Source of the DNA: a virus
Strand: one strand, 5' to 3'
Virus record (IMG/VR): IMGVR_UViG_3300018057_000010
Coordinates: 1 to 64,000 of that record
Length of the DNA: 64,000 nt
Numbering within the stretch: position 1 is the first letter of the stretch; the number at the start of each line of letters is the position of its first letter. The notes under the pieces are model-generated. The model searched no databases and was not told the DNA's origin. It saw nothing but the letters and a program-made list of their open reading frames with translations. Made by a program: the position numbers and the translations under genes. Shown here in pieces: positions 8,580 through 17,581 of this stretch.

Positions 8580-9539
8580 TTAGCTCGTGTACCCAGCAAG
8601 TTGGAAGAACAAGCGTGGCGCGACAAACAGAAGGTTCCCGCCAAAGGCGTACTGTCCGCAGACATCGATGGAGTTCTGCGCTTCCTTCCAACCCGTGAAT
8701 CCGAATTGGAACAATGGCAGTGTCGAAATCCAGAACTGGATGTAGGCAGTGTTAAGTCCCCAGATCTTGCCGGTTGGGCAATACTGATCGACGACAATCG
8801 AGCTGCCGTTGAAGCGCAGCGACTGGAAGCCGACCTTCGCAACGTCGCTCGACTCTTCGAGGAAACGTTGCTGCGGTTGGATCTTCGACCAGATGCTGTC
8901 CCACAAGGGCTGAGTGGTGGCGATCAGATCGACATGCTCCGCGCCGAACCATGCGGCGCCGTAAGCTGTCTGCAGCTGAGAAAGGGCGAAAACGGCGTTG
9001 CTTGCGTAATACGCATTGATGCCGGTATTCGCTACCGTCGAAATGTCGGAACGGGTGATGCCGCCGTAACTTGCGTAGTTCGCAGGGATATTGATGGCGG
9101 CGTCGGCTCCATCCAAAGCGATGGGCTGGCTGTTGGTTCCCTGGCCGTCGAGATACATATCGGTAGCCAGCAACTGCGCCATGCGGCCGGCAGCGTTGAC
9201 CATCTTCGACTCGACGTAACTCATCGCGGCTTCGGGGCCACGGTTCAGAACGTTGTCGGTTCCGAACAGAGTCGCGTTGACATAGTAATACTTGACGTTG
9301 ACTTCGAGTGCGGTATCGGTCTGGACGTAGCTGGTGTCGAAAGAAGAGCCGCGTGCGAAGGGACCACCCTTCAGGGCCGCATACATGATCGGTTGACGGA
9401 TGGTCAGACCACCATCGAACCGCTCCATATTTCGCGTCCGCAACCGCGTCAACACAGGCGAGGACTTGTAAACTTCGTCGATCAGCCCCGGAATGATGAA
9501 CTTATTTGTTTTTGAACTTACATCGTCGTAAGTTAACAT
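8580..9539 (-). CDS. major capsid protein, HK97-like
   Basis: 319 aa from ATG (a TTG seven codons upstream is possible but has no better SD). N-terminal helix MLTYDDVSSKTNKFIIP then VYKSSPVLTRLRTRN and GGLTIRQPIMYAALKGGP, the pattern of HK97-fold capsid proteins of podo/siphovirus type, with an E-loop-like segment and a long spine helix (NRGPEAAMSYVESKMVNAAG). Preceded by a coiled-coil scaffold gene and followed by two decoration-like genes, the canonical order. It is the structural shell subunit. Confidence 0.85.
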   Translation of the reverse strand: MLTYDDVSSKTNKFIIPGLIDEVYKSSPVLTRLRTRNMERFDGGLTIRQPIMYAALKGGPFARGSSFDTSYVQTDTALEVNVKYYYVNATLFGTDNVLNRGPEAAMSYVESKMVNAAGRMAQLLATDMYLDGQGTNSQPIALDGADAAINIPANYASYGGITRSDISTVANTGINAYYASNAVFALSQLQTAYGAAWFGAEHVDLIATTQPLWDSIWSKIQPQQRFLEESSDVAKVGFQSLRFNGSSIVVDQYCPTGKIWGLNTAYIQFWISTLPLFQFGFTGWKEAQNSIDVCGQYAFGGNLLFVAPRLFFQLAGYTS

Positions 9540-9775
9540 AGCTCCGTTATTGCCACCCAACTATCCGTGGCATTCCCTTTCAGCCCTAGATAGGGCAGAG
9601 ATATATCGCGTTCCTCAGCCGCAAGCTGCGTCCCAAGAGGAACCGAACCAAAGTCCGATTCCTGGACTTCTTGCTGACTGGATATCTCTGTCGCCTTCAG
9701 GCTGCGGAGCCGGGCTCCTTCCCTCTGGTGCAGATCGAACTGGTGGAGCCCGAAGGCCCCATAAAACTTGCGCCG
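9540..9775. other. non-coding leader of the capsid gene
   Basis: About 235 bases with no convincing gene between scaffold and capsid. It contains, read leftwards, a short hairpin GCCCT-ATCT-AGGGC about 45 bases before the capsid start, and one copy of the dispersed palindrome (9653-9667). No clear promoter was found, so it may be an mRNA leader or processing region. Confidence 0.5.
9653..9667. promoter_or_regulatory. dispersed palindrome copy 1 (GTCCGATTCCTGGAC)
   Basis: Copy of the 15-bp motif GTCCRATNNYYGGAC in the non-coding leader of the capsid gene; identical to copies at 23969 and 51445. Possible repressor/stoperator site; binding is unproven. Confidence 0.45.
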
Positions 9776-10696
9776 CTAAAACTTGTTTTCAGCCCGAAGC
9801 TCGGCGGCGGCCTGCGCGGCAAGTACGCCGCTTCCCGCTGCCTGCTTCTCGGCGTTGTCCTTCTCAATCTTCATTTGCAAGGCGCCCTTCGGGGCAAAGC
9901 CGCTCGAAGGAGTGCCACCGTTTAAAGCCTGTCCGGAAAACTGTTGGCGAAGTTCGGCTTCTCTTACCTTCATGCGCTCTTCGACCTTGGTCTCCAATTC
10001 CTTCTCCTGGCGCTTCGGTCGGACATACTCTTCGTAAGCCTTCTTCGGATCGACCAAATTGCGCTCTCGCATAAAATCGGCAAACTCCTGGCGGTTTAAG
10101 TTCCCGCCGAATTCCGCCTTATGATCCATCACCAGCTCCGTGACGTCGGCGATAAAGTTCGTCGTGGCAGGCAACGTCTCCTCGTAATACTTCTTGTTGG
10201 CGTCCTGCACATACTTCTGTGCTTCTTCCAAAGCCATCTCCGACTTATGCGTCTTGATGATCTCGCCGATCTCGGTCTTGGAAACATATCCCAACCCGGC
10301 GATCGTCTCTTTTACACGGCGTTCCAACTCAGCGGCGTCCACTTGATCTCCTCCCTCGGCTACACGTTGCACCTTCGCTTCTTCCAGCTGTTTCTGCAGT
10401 TCGTTTGCCTGCTTCTCCAGCTCCTGCGCATGCTCCAAAGCCCGGTCGTGAATGGGCTTGTTCTCCGTGTACCAGTCCTCAAGTTCTTTCGCTCGCTTCG
10501 TCGCCTTGTCTACGTCGCCTTTTGTTTTGTTCATGTAACGGTCGTAGTCCGATTGCCGCAAGCCGCGCTCCGCAAGCTTCTTATTGAAGTCGCCGTTTCG
10601 CTTCAGTATGTTTTCAAAGACCGCTGCATCTTCTTTCGCCATATGCGGAAGAAGTTCGGCCAGATCGTCAGCCGTCAAACCTGTGATTTCAGCCAT
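9776..10696 (-). CDS. capsid scaffolding-like protein, 306 aa
   Basis: Highly charged and mostly helical: residues ~40-110 form a long coiled coil (RAKELEDWYTENKPIHDR, HAQELEKQANELQKQLEEAK), the rest alternates Lys/Glu/Ala/Gln and ends in a Gln/Ala-rich tail. Length, composition and its place just before the capsid gene match phage scaffolding proteins, which guide procapsid assembly and leave before DNA entry. SD GAGAGG precedes the ATG. No protease domain is visible. Confidence 0.8.
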   Translation of the reverse strand: MAEITGLTADDLAELLPHMAKEDAAVFENILKRNGDFNKKLAERGLRQSDYDRYMNKTKGDVDKATKRAKELEDWYTENKPIHDRALEHAQELEKQANELQKQLEEAKVQRVAEGGDQVDAAELERRVKETIAGLGYVSKTEIGEIIKTHKSEMALEEAQKYVQDANKKYYEETLPATTNFIADVTELVMDHKAEFGGNLNRQEFADFMRERNLVDPKKAYEEYVRPKRQEKELETKVEERMKVREAELRQQFSGQALNGGTPSSGFAPKGALQMKIEKDNAEKQAAGSGVLAAQAAAELRAENKF

Positions 10697-10780
10697 CTTT
10701 CCCTCTCTCCTTCTTCGCTTCCCATCTACTGCCTGGGCTGGGCAAAGCTGCGGAGTGCAAATTAGCTATCGACTCGTTAC

Positions 10781-11134
10781 TTATCCAGGCATGTTACCGG
10801 CAGACGCTCCCTGAGGAACCGCTCCGGCATTCTCTCTGCCTTGTGTCTGGCCTTCGGGCTTCTGCCCTCCGGCTTCTTCCATGCCTGCCTTTAAGATGGC
10901 GATGGCCCTCTGCACATATGGCCCCATCTTGTTGTTCATCCTGACCATGTTTGTCAGAACTTTTTCCACCCCATCGTAGGCATTCTTCAGCGGGTTACCC
11001 GCCGCGTCGCGTTGCGCCATCATGCCGCCGACGCCCGCGAACGGAGTCTCTCCACCGCCGCCGCCACCGCCGAGTTGCGCTTGTATGTCTGGAGAAACCG
11101 GAGGCCTCTCCATCGCCATTGGACGAGTAGCCAT
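10781..11134 (-). CDS. hypothetical Gly-rich head-module protein, 117 aa
   Basis: Contains a run of seven Gly flanked by a Pro-rich N-terminus, a central amphipathic helix (MVRMNNKMGPYVQRAIAIL) and a Gln/Gly-rich tail. Sits between the portal and the scaffold genes. May be a minor capsid or assembly protein; no family recognised. Confidence 0.5.
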   Translation of the reverse strand: MATRPMAMERPPVSPDIQAQLGGGGGGGETPFAGVGGMMAQRDAAGNPLKNAYDGVEKVLTNMVRMNNKMGPYVQRAIAILKAGMEEAGGQKPEGQTQGRENAGAVPQGASAGNMPG

Positions 11135-11143
11135 CGTTATCTC

Positions 11144-11335
11144 TTACTGCTCCATGCCCGAGCTGGTCCCTGTTTTGACGTTCGGCGAGGTCGCCTTCGG
11201 AAAGGTGCTGGTCATGGCGCCTGCGTCCATGTAAGTGCCCACAGCCTCGAACTTCCCTTTGCGAACGCTGGGTGGCTGCGAATTCTCCCCGTGGTTCTCG
11301 TATCCGGGGTCAGTCTTTTTCTTCACGGAAGACAT
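11144..11335 (-). CDS. hypothetical protein, 63 aa
   Basis: The ATG at 11335 is chosen because GGAG lies eight bases upstream; an upstream in-frame start would add 28 unlikely residues. Product is basic N-terminally (SSVKKKTDPGYENHGENSQP) and Thr/Gly-rich at the end. Nine bases before the 117-aa gene, so same transcript. Unknown function. Confidence 0.5.
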   Translation of the reverse strand: MSSVKKKTDPGYENHGENSQPPSVRKGKFEAVGTYMDAGAMTSTFPKATSPNVKTGTSSGMEQ

Positions 11336-11426
11336 TGCATCGACTCCAATCGCTCTTTGGATAAAGGGGGTGAAAACCTGCGCGCCTTCACCCCTCTTGG
11401 TTAGTCTGTCTCCAGACAATCACTGC

Positions 11427-11486
11427 TTACCGCTTGGTTTTACGACCATGCTTACGACGGTTCGCGACAAAAGTCTCACCGAACAT
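11427..11486 (-). CDS. mini-gene for a 19-aa basic peptide
   Basis: MFGETFVANRRKHGRKTKR, then TAA. It is preceded by the best Shine-Dalgarno in the region (AAAAGGAGG, five bases before the ATG), and is the first start behind the terminator hairpin at 11616-11651. Too short for usual gene finders. The basic tail resembles the KRKTGRGM tails near 6.8-7.0 kb. Could be a real peptide or a leader controlling the next genes. Confidence 0.45.
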   Translation of the reverse strand: MFGETFVANRRKHGRKTKR

Positions 11487-11615
11487 AGCTGCCTCCTTTT
11501 CTCCAGGTTTCCCTGGCGGGGTTTTATTGAGTGCGCGAGTAGCCTTGTTTGAGGTACTTCGCCCCTCGCGGCCTCCACCGCAACAACTATTGGAGGAATC
11601 ACTACTGCGGCAAAG

Positions 11616-11651
11616 AAAAAGCCCCCACAGAGCTGTTAACTCTGTGGGGGC
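11616..11651 (-). terminator. intrinsic terminator or attenuator upstream of the capsid operon
   Basis: Perfect 12-bp inverted repeat GCCCCCACAGAG / CTCTGTGGGGGC (11621-11632 and 11640-11651) with loop CTGTTAA; leftward it ends TTTTTC. It separates the terminase-portal transcript from the scaffold-capsid genes. Because a TTGACA element lies upstream of it, it could also attenuate a promoter located there. Confidence 0.85.
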
Positions 11652-11768
11652 TAAACTTCGCTGACCGGACTCGCCGGAGGTCGGATTCTTTGCCCGTCGA
11701 CTTAGATACTTATGTCATTCGCAACAAATGTCAAGTCCTAAACAAATTTTGTTCCGTTTCTTGCTTTT
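11652..11768 (-). promoter_or_regulatory. intergenic region with TTGACA element
   Basis: About 115 non-coding bases between hairpin cluster C and the terminator. Read leftwards it holds GGACTTGACATTTGTTGC (TTGACA = 11729-11734), but the best -10 candidates (AAGTAT, 17-base spacing) match TATAAT poorly. A comparable GACTTGTTGACA element lies in the matching place before TerS. Promoter call is weak. Confidence 0.3.
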
Positions 11769-11844
11769 GCTTGGAGGGCGAAGCCCTCGCTGACCGCTTT
11801 TTAGCTGACCGGCCCTTAGCTTGGAGCGGCGAAGCCGCTCGCTA
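11769..11844 (-). repeat. GC-rich hairpin cluster C (two hairpins)
   Basis: GAGGGC-GAA-GCCCTC and GAGCGGC-GAA-GCCGCTC joined by a linker including CCCTTAGCTTGG. The terminal CGCTA gives the TAG stop (11842-11844) of the 67-aa gene. Same family as clusters A, B, D and E. Confidence 0.8.
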
Positions 11845-12045
11845 CTTATACGTCCTCGCCACGTTCGCAAATATCTTCGCCACGCCCCCCTGCGAATAAT
11901 GCATTTCGATCCGTCCGCTGTCCTTATTGGAACGGAAGTCGACCATCGCTTTTACCAGCTCCAGCGGAAGTTCGAGATCGACATCTCCAGAACCGTACTG
12001 GACTTTCACGTTCACCACGTCACGTCTCTGCGCCATCGTCGCCAT
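11842..12045 (-). CDS. hypothetical protein, 67 aa
   Basis: Compact, hydrophilic, reads as a beta-alpha fold (DVVNVKVQYGSGDVDLELPL, then LVKAMVDFRSN). Five bases behind the portal gene, hence in the packaging transcript. Unknown function. Its stop lies in hairpin cluster C. Confidence 0.5.
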   Translation of the reverse strand: MATMAQRRDVVNVKVQYGSGDVDLELPLELVKAMVDFRSNKDSGRIEMHYSQGGVAKIFANVARTYK

Positions 12046-12050
12046 ATTTT

Positions 12051-13880
12051 TTATCCTGCCTTCTTCTGCCCTTTAGCTGGTGTTGGCGAAACCACAGCTC
12101 TCAGTTTAGCTTCCTCTAGCATCTCTTGTATCATGCGATCTACATCCACATTGATGTCGAGGATGCGATAAAGTTCCCGTAGCGACATCGCCTTTGCCAT
12201 GTAAAGCTTCATGGCATAGTTAACTCGTTCCATCCTTTGCGTGCTGAGGAGCGATCCGCGTTCGATCTTGAATTTAAACTTACGTGCATAGGCTTCGGGT
12301 TCCATCCCGGCAGGAACCAGGGTTCCCGGACTGGCGTCGAAATCTGCGGGCGTCATTCCCTGACTTCCCAGCAGCTCAACCCTTCTTTCTGCGGTATAGA
12401 ACTGTAGCACGCAGGGAATGAAAAGCATTCCCAAATCGCCGATGAATCCCTCGATGCTTCGGCCCATCATGCGGATCGGCGTATTGCGCGCATTTTTCAG
12501 CTGCTCCAGCGAGTCTCCACTGGGAATCTGTTTTTTCCGCGCTGCGTCGGCGACCGCCGACGCGCCGGACGACATGTCCATTTCCTGAGAAACAATCGAG
12601 TTAAGTTGCAGCACGTAGGCCGGGACATTGGGCGGCGGCCGGAACTCCGGTCGATGTGGAGAGTTCGCGCTGTATTGCGCCTTCTCGTTCGGCCGTGACA
12701 TGTCCAGCCCCTTCCATGCCTCCGGACTGAAAGCATTCTTCGGCGCCAGCAGCGGCGGGCTTACCGCCAGCTTGACCATGTTCAGCACGCCGCCGATGAT
12801 CTGGTTGATCACGTCCTGCATGCTCATCCATGGCTTGATGACGCTCTCTCCATGGAATTGCCATGGCACAGCCTGCAATCGCAACATCGCGAACGGATAT
12901 CTCCCATGCCAATAAGGATTCGGCTGGTCGTCCAGGATCACGTTGTTCGCCATGACGATCACCCGCCCTCGCGGATAGAGCGGCTGATTCGGCTGAACTT
13001 CGTAACACCAGTTGGTGTCTTTCTTCCCTACCAGAACCGGCTTGTTGGATTTATTTACCGTGGAATCGCGCAGCCAGAATTCCCTTAACTCCGCCTTGGG
13101 GAAGACGCTGAATGTTTGTTCGGCTGCTTGCCCGATCTTTCTGCGCATCCCTGGAGAAAGGCTCATAAAGAGTTGCGGCGATATGTGCGCCGGGGCGCTG
13201 GAGTTCATCTCGAACTTGGAATAGTTCGCATCCGGCTGCACCGCATAGCCGGTCAGAGGATACTTGCGCCGCAGAAATTCGAGCGTGACCACTCGCCGAT
13301 AGATCACCAGTTCTGCTTCTTGGATGTCGTTGTCCGCGCCCAGCTGCAGCAGCGACAAGGGCGATACCGGGAGAATCACGATATCGCCTCTTCCGCTATC
13401 CGCAAAGGGGTCCCACTCGATCTTTGCGTATCCCGTGCTGAGCATGGCGTACATCGTGACCATGCTTAGCTTTACGTCGAAGTTCGTCATCAGAGCCCAG
13501 GCCCGCGTGATTCGATTCAATATGTCCTGGGTGCGGGAATAGATCTCTGTCTTATCGATGGCATGCACTTCGAAAATCGGCCGGATATCCGTCAGCAGCC
13601 CGACCGTCTCCCAGAACAATCGGCGCATCCGGTTCGTCACCGGCTTAGCGCGATGAGCCGGAACCTGTCCCTTCCACTGCATGCCCGAGAGATAATCCAG
13701 ATACGTGTTCATCTGTTTCATCTCCTCGGCATCTTCGTTGTTGCGCTTAGCTTCTTCGTAGGCCGAGTTGCAGAATTGACGGATCTGCGCAGAGTAGTCC
13801 GACGTGGTAGGCGTCGTCGTTCCTCCCTGCGCTGCTCCGGCAGAGGAATGGATCTCCGATTCTGTGAGTATTGAAGACAC
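12051..13880 (-). CDS. portal protein
   Basis: 609 aa. N-terminal low-complexity segment, then long helices with many aromatic and charged residues (MNTYLDYLSGMQWKGQVPAH, RMRRLFWETVGLLTDIRPIF) typical of podovirus-type portal proteins; central region with NPYWHGRYPFAMLRLQAVP and the C-terminal crown-like helices. The portal forms the dodecameric channel at one capsid vertex and docks the terminase. Order TerS-TerL-portal-scaffold-capsid supports the call. It overlaps the upstream gene by one base. Confidence 0.8.
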   Translation of the reverse strand: MSSILTESEIHSSAGAAQGGTTTPTTSDYSAQIRQFCNSAYEEAKRNNEDAEEMKQMNTYLDYLSGMQWKGQVPAHRAKPVTNRMRRLFWETVGLLTDIRPIFEVHAIDKTEIYSRTQDILNRITRAWALMTNFDVKLSMVTMYAMLSTGYAKIEWDPFADSGRGDIVILPVSPLSLLQLGADNDIQEAELVIYRRVVTLEFLRRKYPLTGYAVQPDANYSKFEMNSSAPAHISPQLFMSLSPGMRRKIGQAAEQTFSVFPKAELREFWLRDSTVNKSNKPVLVGKKDTNWCYEVQPNQPLYPRGRVIVMANNVILDDQPNPYWHGRYPFAMLRLQAVPWQFHGESVIKPWMSMQDVINQIIGGVLNMVKLAVSPPLLAPKNAFSPEAWKGLDMSRPNEKAQYSANSPHRPEFRPPPNVPAYVLQLNSIVSQEMDMSSGASAVADAARKKQIPSGDSLEQLKNARNTPIRMMGRSIEGFIGDLGMLFIPCVLQFYTAERRVELLGSQGMTPADFDASPGTLVPAGMEPEAYARKFKFKIERGSLLSTQRMERVNYAMKLYMAKAMSLRELYRILDINVDVDRMIQEMLEEAKLRAVVSPTPAKGQKKAG

Positions 13881-14512
13881 TAGCTTATCCAGTCGTTCTC
13901 AAGTGCGTCCTGCAGATACTTGCTAAGAAAGTCCTCTAGTGAAACGGAATTTTCGTTGGCTTTGATCATGGCCTTCATCGTCCATGCACCCAGGTCGACG
14001 CCGACGCCTTGCACCGATCCCGTCGCTTTCCCGGCGCCCACCTGCTTTTCCAGCTGCTCTTTCTGAAAGCGGAGATCTTTGATCTCCTCGCCGAGTTGGA
14101 AGATCATCCCAAATAACTCGGAGGAGCTCTCCGGTTTCTTGCCCAGCCGCTGCCCGATCCTCTCGATGTCGGAACTGGAGACGATCAGCATCTCCGGCTC
14201 GGCGCAGGCCTGCAAGATACTGGAGATACTGGGAACCAGCTTGTCTCCATACTTTGCCTCCAACGCTTTGCGCGTATTCTCCGGCACGCCGACTTCGAAT
14301 TTCGTGTAGTTCTGCTGAACGATGTTGGGCTTCGGCGCAACCTTCAGCATTCGCGGCCTTAGCTCACGTAGCTCGTACATGTCATTCCAGGTGTGTGCAT
14401 CGTTTCCCGTTTCACAGGAGACTTTCATCCCCGGTACTTCTGCGTATAGTTCCGACGTAACTCCCACTATGTCGCATAGTGGACACGCCAGACCTGCTCT
14501 CACTCTAGGCAT
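13880..14512 (-). CDS. zinc-ribbon/coiled-coil protein, 210 aa
   Basis: N-terminus CPLCDIVGVTSELY plus a Cys/His cluster (SCETGNDAHTW) suggests a zinc-binding head; residues ~130-160 form a coiled coil (ELFGMIFQLGEEIKDLRFQK). Overlaps both the 73-aa gene and the portal gene, so tightly coupled to packaging. May be an assembly or packaging cofactor; no family recognised. Confidence 0.55.
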   Translation of the reverse strand: MPRVRAGLACPLCDIVGVTSELYAEVPGMKVSCETGNDAHTWNDMYELRELRPRMLKVAPKPNIVQQNYTKFEVGVPENTRKALEAKYGDKLVPSISSILQACAEPEMLIVSSSDIERIGQRLGKKPESSSELFGMIFQLGEEIKDLRFQKEQLEKQVGAGKATGSVQGVGVDLGAWTMKAMIKANENSVSLEDFLSKYLQDALENDWIS

Positions 14513-14726
14513 TTCCTATTCCCTCTCTTGCAATTCGCCCTTTAATCACGGCGGCGACAAACTCCACCATGCCGAGCTTCCGATGGTCGGCCGTCGTCGT
14601 CTTGTGCCAGGAGATCGACCCATCCTTATTCACGAAGATGATCAGGCAATCCTGCGCATCCTCGACCTCTTCGAGCGCGCCCATCAACGTCGCCGATGCG
14701 CTCCTGTCGGTTGTTGACTCTGCCAT
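14505..14726 (-). CDS. hypothetical protein, 73 aa
   Basis: Small acidic/helical protein with LEEVEDAQDCLIIFVNKDGS, reading as a helix followed by a beta hairpin. Ends inside the start of the 210-aa gene (8-base overlap). Lies between the large terminase and that gene. Unknown function. Confidence 0.5.
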   Translation of the reverse strand: MAESTTDRSASATLMGALEEVEDAQDCLIIFVNKDGSISWHKTTTADHRKLGMVEFVAAVIKGRIAREGIGNA

Positions 14727-14739
14727 CGAACTTCCTCCC

Positions 14740-14827
14740 GCTCGGACGGCCGCCAGGTCGTCGCTGTCTTTCGCTCGGAGCGGCGCAGCCGCTCGCTACT
14801 TCCCAGCAGCGGCGCTCCGCGCCGCTA
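14740..14827 (-). repeat. GC-rich hairpin cluster D (three hairpins)
   Basis: GACGGCC-GCCA-GGTCGTC (one mismatch), GAGCGGC-GCA-GCCGCTC and GCGGCGC-TCC-GCGCCGC; the last copy's GCTA supplies the TAG stop (14825-14827) of the large terminase gene. Flanks TTTCGCTCGGA and TCGCTA are shared with the other clusters. Confidence 0.75.
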
Positions 14828-16960
14828 AAATTGCAGCCATGCATTCGGATCGCTGATATCCGGAGGCTCCTCCGCTATCTGCTCCAGCGTTACCGTTTCG
14901 TGATTGATCGATTCCGGCGTATAGCCGAGGTCGTAATACATACGGCTACGAATGCCGCTGCTGTTGTAGATCGGCGAGTAGATCGTGTTGAAGTGATCCG
15001 TAGCCTGCGGCGCCGCCATAATCGAGCCGCCTGGATACTTCTGGAATTCCGCGTAGGCGACGGCCCGCTCTTTGTATTCCCCGATCTTCCGGTTGAACTT
15101 ATCGAGGACGTACCATGTGGAATTTCCAGCCGAGGAAGAGTTCATCGGCCTGGCTAGCGCCGCCTTCCCATAGTCGGACTCATGCGCGCAGTAACGGCAG
15201 ATCATCATGGCCATGACGCGGTCGTCTTTTGTAGCGCGGCCCTTCGCCTTGCCCTCTCCGTTTTCGTCGAAGGCGAAATCCATCATCTCGTCGATCAGCA
15301 ATTCGCTGCGCAGGACGATGGAGCGCTCCAGCAGCGCCTCGTTCATCTTGGCGATGATCGCGTCGCGGGATTTCCAGTTCGTCTCCCACCCCATGAAATC
15401 GGTCATGAAGTTCTTGACCTTGTCGAGATGCTTCCACCGATAGATGTTGTCGTACTCGATGACCCGGAAGATCTCGTTATTCGTGACCTTGCCGACGTTG
15501 TTGCATTCGACCGCCACCTGCGCCATGTTGTAGTAAGTGGCGACGGCGCAAACAATGTAGGCGAAGGGCGTCGGATTGATCCAGCCGCGCCACTCCGCTA
15601 CCTGAACATCGGGCTCCATGCCTGCGCCGATCTTCAGCACTTCGATGCAGCTGAAGTCGCCGCCCTCGACGCCTTGTGCAACATCTCCAGATACGTAATA
15701 GGTGGCCTCCTCCTCTGGCTTTTCCCAGACCCAGAAGCGGTCTTCTGTCTTGGGATTGTGGAGGATCTCTCCCTTGTTGACTGGGTGCAACGCCACTCGC
15801 TCTTTGCGCGCATCCCGGTCGTAATTGATTTCTCCGACAAACCGGGGCGCGACGCACGTTGTCGCCAGCAATTTATAGAGGAGACGCCGATTGAAGGCGC
15901 ACACGCCGGAGCCTTGGAAGGCCTCCATCCAGTTCGATGGATATTCCTGCATGAATCCGAATTCGTCGCCTTCGAGCGATACGAATTCCGCAGCTTTTAT
16001 GCGGCGCCAATTCAAGACTTCGTCGCTGATGTTGAACGCGGAATCTTCCAGGATCTTCTTCCGGTACTCCTCTTCGTCTGCCGTGGCGATGAAGGTCTCG
16101 CCCTTCTTGATCGGCAAGGAATACTTGCGCACGCGATAGAAAGGAATGAAGACAGGGTGCCAGGTCGTCTTGCCGTCGACCGTGTCGCGCCAGAAACGAT
16201 ACCAGAAGCCGCTGCGCCCTTCGGCCGTGGACTCCATGAAGGCCATCACGTCCGGAGCATTCATCGTCGGGAAGATCTGCTGCGTCAGGGCTTCGCCGTT
16301 ATCCCACGTAGCCAGCTCGCTCATATGGCAGCAGCGGATCGTCTTCCCGCGAGCGACGCCGGTATCTTTGTTCGCTGCTTCGACAAAGATGTTCGAGCGC
16401 ATGCCGGGACTCATCTTGCGCATCAGGTCGTCCTTGCGGTCGAACTGCAGCACGCGCCCCTTCTGGTCGTAGCGGACTTCGGGGCGCATCCACCAGGGCA
16501 AGCAGTCGTACGCCAGTCGGGACATCTCGAACTGGTCGTCGGCCTTCATCGTGTCCGTAGCGACGATCAGCGTGTTGCACGTTGGGGTGAAGAGCGTCTT
16601 CCAGAAGACCATGCCTTCGCAGATCGTCGACAGGCCCAGCTGGCGGGCCTTCAAAATCATGATCTTGACTTGCCCTCCGGCAGTCTTCAGTTCGATCACG
16701 GCTTCATAGAAGATTTCCTGCGAATCCCAGAAAGGAGAAAGCGTCTTCAACCCTTGGTGCTCGGTTCGGATGATGTGGTAGTTTTCCAGGTAATAGCGGG
16801 GATCGGTGACGCAGTGCAGGATCTCTCCCGCGATAAAATCCTTCTCGGTTGTGCCCAGCTTTTCCCAGGCGAGATACGTGTTGCCTTGCACGGCAATGTA
16901 ATACTCGTCCATCATTTCGATGAACTCGTTCAAGTGAGGATTGGCGCGGATAATGTCCAT
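14825..16960 (-). CDS. terL: terminase large subunit (TerL)
   Basis: 711 aa. ATPase motif variant KARQLGLST near residue 105 (Walker A position of TerL), an acidic Walker-B-like segment with HMSELATWDN near 215, and an RNase-H-like nuclease motif VSGDVAQGVEGGDFSCIEVL near 425 with two acidic residues. It powers DNA translocation into the procapsid and cuts concatemers, docking on the portal. Its ATG overlaps the TAA of the preceding TerS-like gene (TAATG). C-terminal part after ~650 looks like an extension. Confidence 0.88.
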   Translation of the reverse strand: MDIIRANPHLNEFIEMMDEYYIAVQGNTYLAWEKLGTTEKDFIAGEILHCVTDPRYYLENYHIIRTEHQGLKTLSPFWDSQEIFYEAVIELKTAGGQVKIMILKARQLGLSTICEGMVFWKTLFTPTCNTLIVATDTMKADDQFEMSRLAYDCLPWWMRPEVRYDQKGRVLQFDRKDDLMRKMSPGMRSNIFVEAANKDTGVARGKTIRCCHMSELATWDNGEALTQQIFPTMNAPDVMAFMESTAEGRSGFWYRFWRDTVDGKTTWHPVFIPFYRVRKYSLPIKKGETFIATADEEEYRKKILEDSAFNISDEVLNWRRIKAAEFVSLEGDEFGFMQEYPSNWMEAFQGSGVCAFNRRLLYKLLATTCVAPRFVGEINYDRDARKERVALHPVNKGEILHNPKTEDRFWVWEKPEEEATYYVSGDVAQGVEGGDFSCIEVLKIGAGMEPDVQVAEWRGWINPTPFAYIVCAVATYYNMAQVAVECNNVGKVTNNEIFRVIEYDNIYRWKHLDKVKNFMTDFMGWETNWKSRDAIIAKMNEALLERSIVLRSELLIDEMMDFAFDENGEGKAKGRATKDDRVMAMMICRYCAHESDYGKAALARPMNSSSAGNSTWYVLDKFNRKIGEYKERAVAYAEFQKYPGGSIMAAPQATDHFNTIYSPIYNSSGIRSRMYYDLGYTPESINHETVTLEQIAEEPPDISDPNAWLQF

Positions 16961-17565
16961 TACGCCTGCACCATCCCTTCATCCTCGTCGCTGCTGTCGT
17001 CTTCCTTTTCCGCTTCGATGACGTCTGCCGTCTCTCTGGGTAGTTCGTTATGGGCGTGTACTTTATCGAGCACGGAGCGCAGCATGCTTTCGTAACCGCC
17101 GTTGCGCATATTCGTCTGGTTGGCTTGGTTCGCGTTATTCTGCTGTACGCTTACGCTGATGCCGCTGCCTTTGGGCTGCATCGCCTCCAGAAACTTGCCG
17201 TACACCTGCAGCGTTTTCAACTGCGTCTCCGTATCGTCTACGGGAACAAACTGGTTGCTTCCGTCCGCATTCTTGCGCTCCAGGAAGTTCTGCGCCTTTA
17301 GCCCTTTCTTAAAGGCCTGATCCACGCCGCGCATGTTTCCCATCAGCATCGAGATCACGGCCGTGCTCAGGTTTTGCTGAGTATGAACAGCGCGTTCCAT
17401 CGAAACCTGCCGGATGGATTTCTCGATAGCCTTTATGCTGACGCCTTCCGACTGAGCGATCTCTTCGACCTTCTCGCCCATATCCTTGCGCAGATAGCGC
17501 ATGTAGTGGCGCGCCTGTGTCTGCGCAAGCGTCGACGTTTTCGGGCTGGCTTTGGTTCGTGGCAT
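16960..17565 (-). CDS. terminase small subunit candidate (TerS)
   Basis: 201 aa from the ATG at 17565 (GGAAG just upstream; a TTG at 17577 is the alternative). Contains a helix-turn-helix-like segment VEEIAQSEGVSIKAIEKSIR around residues 30-55, a helical middle, and an Asn/Gln- then Glu/Asp-rich tail. DNA-binding N-terminus, size and position directly before TerL match small terminases, which recognise the packaging site. The stop overlaps the TerL start. Confidence 0.7.
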   Translation of the reverse strand: MPRTKASPKTSTLAQTQARHYMRYLRKDMGEKVEEIAQSEGVSIKAIEKSIRQVSMERAVHTQQNLSTAVISMLMGNMRGVDQAFKKGLKAQNFLERKNADGSNQFVPVDDTETQLKTLQVYGKFLEAMQPKGSGISVSVQQNNANQANQTNMRNGGYESMLRSVLDKVHAHNELPRETADVIEAEKEDDSSDEDEGMVQA

Positions 17566-17581
17566 TCTTCCGTCCAAAAAG

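Noticed and set aside
11420-11602. 60-aa minus-strand frame across the terminator leader
   Set aside because: GTG start without a ribosome site directly after a terminator; the 19-aa frame has a far better site.
15182-17095. 637-codon plus-strand frame opposite the large terminase
   Set aside because: It is antisense to a clear TerL gene, lacks motifs and is rich in His/Arg, a typical mirror of GC-biased coding DNA.
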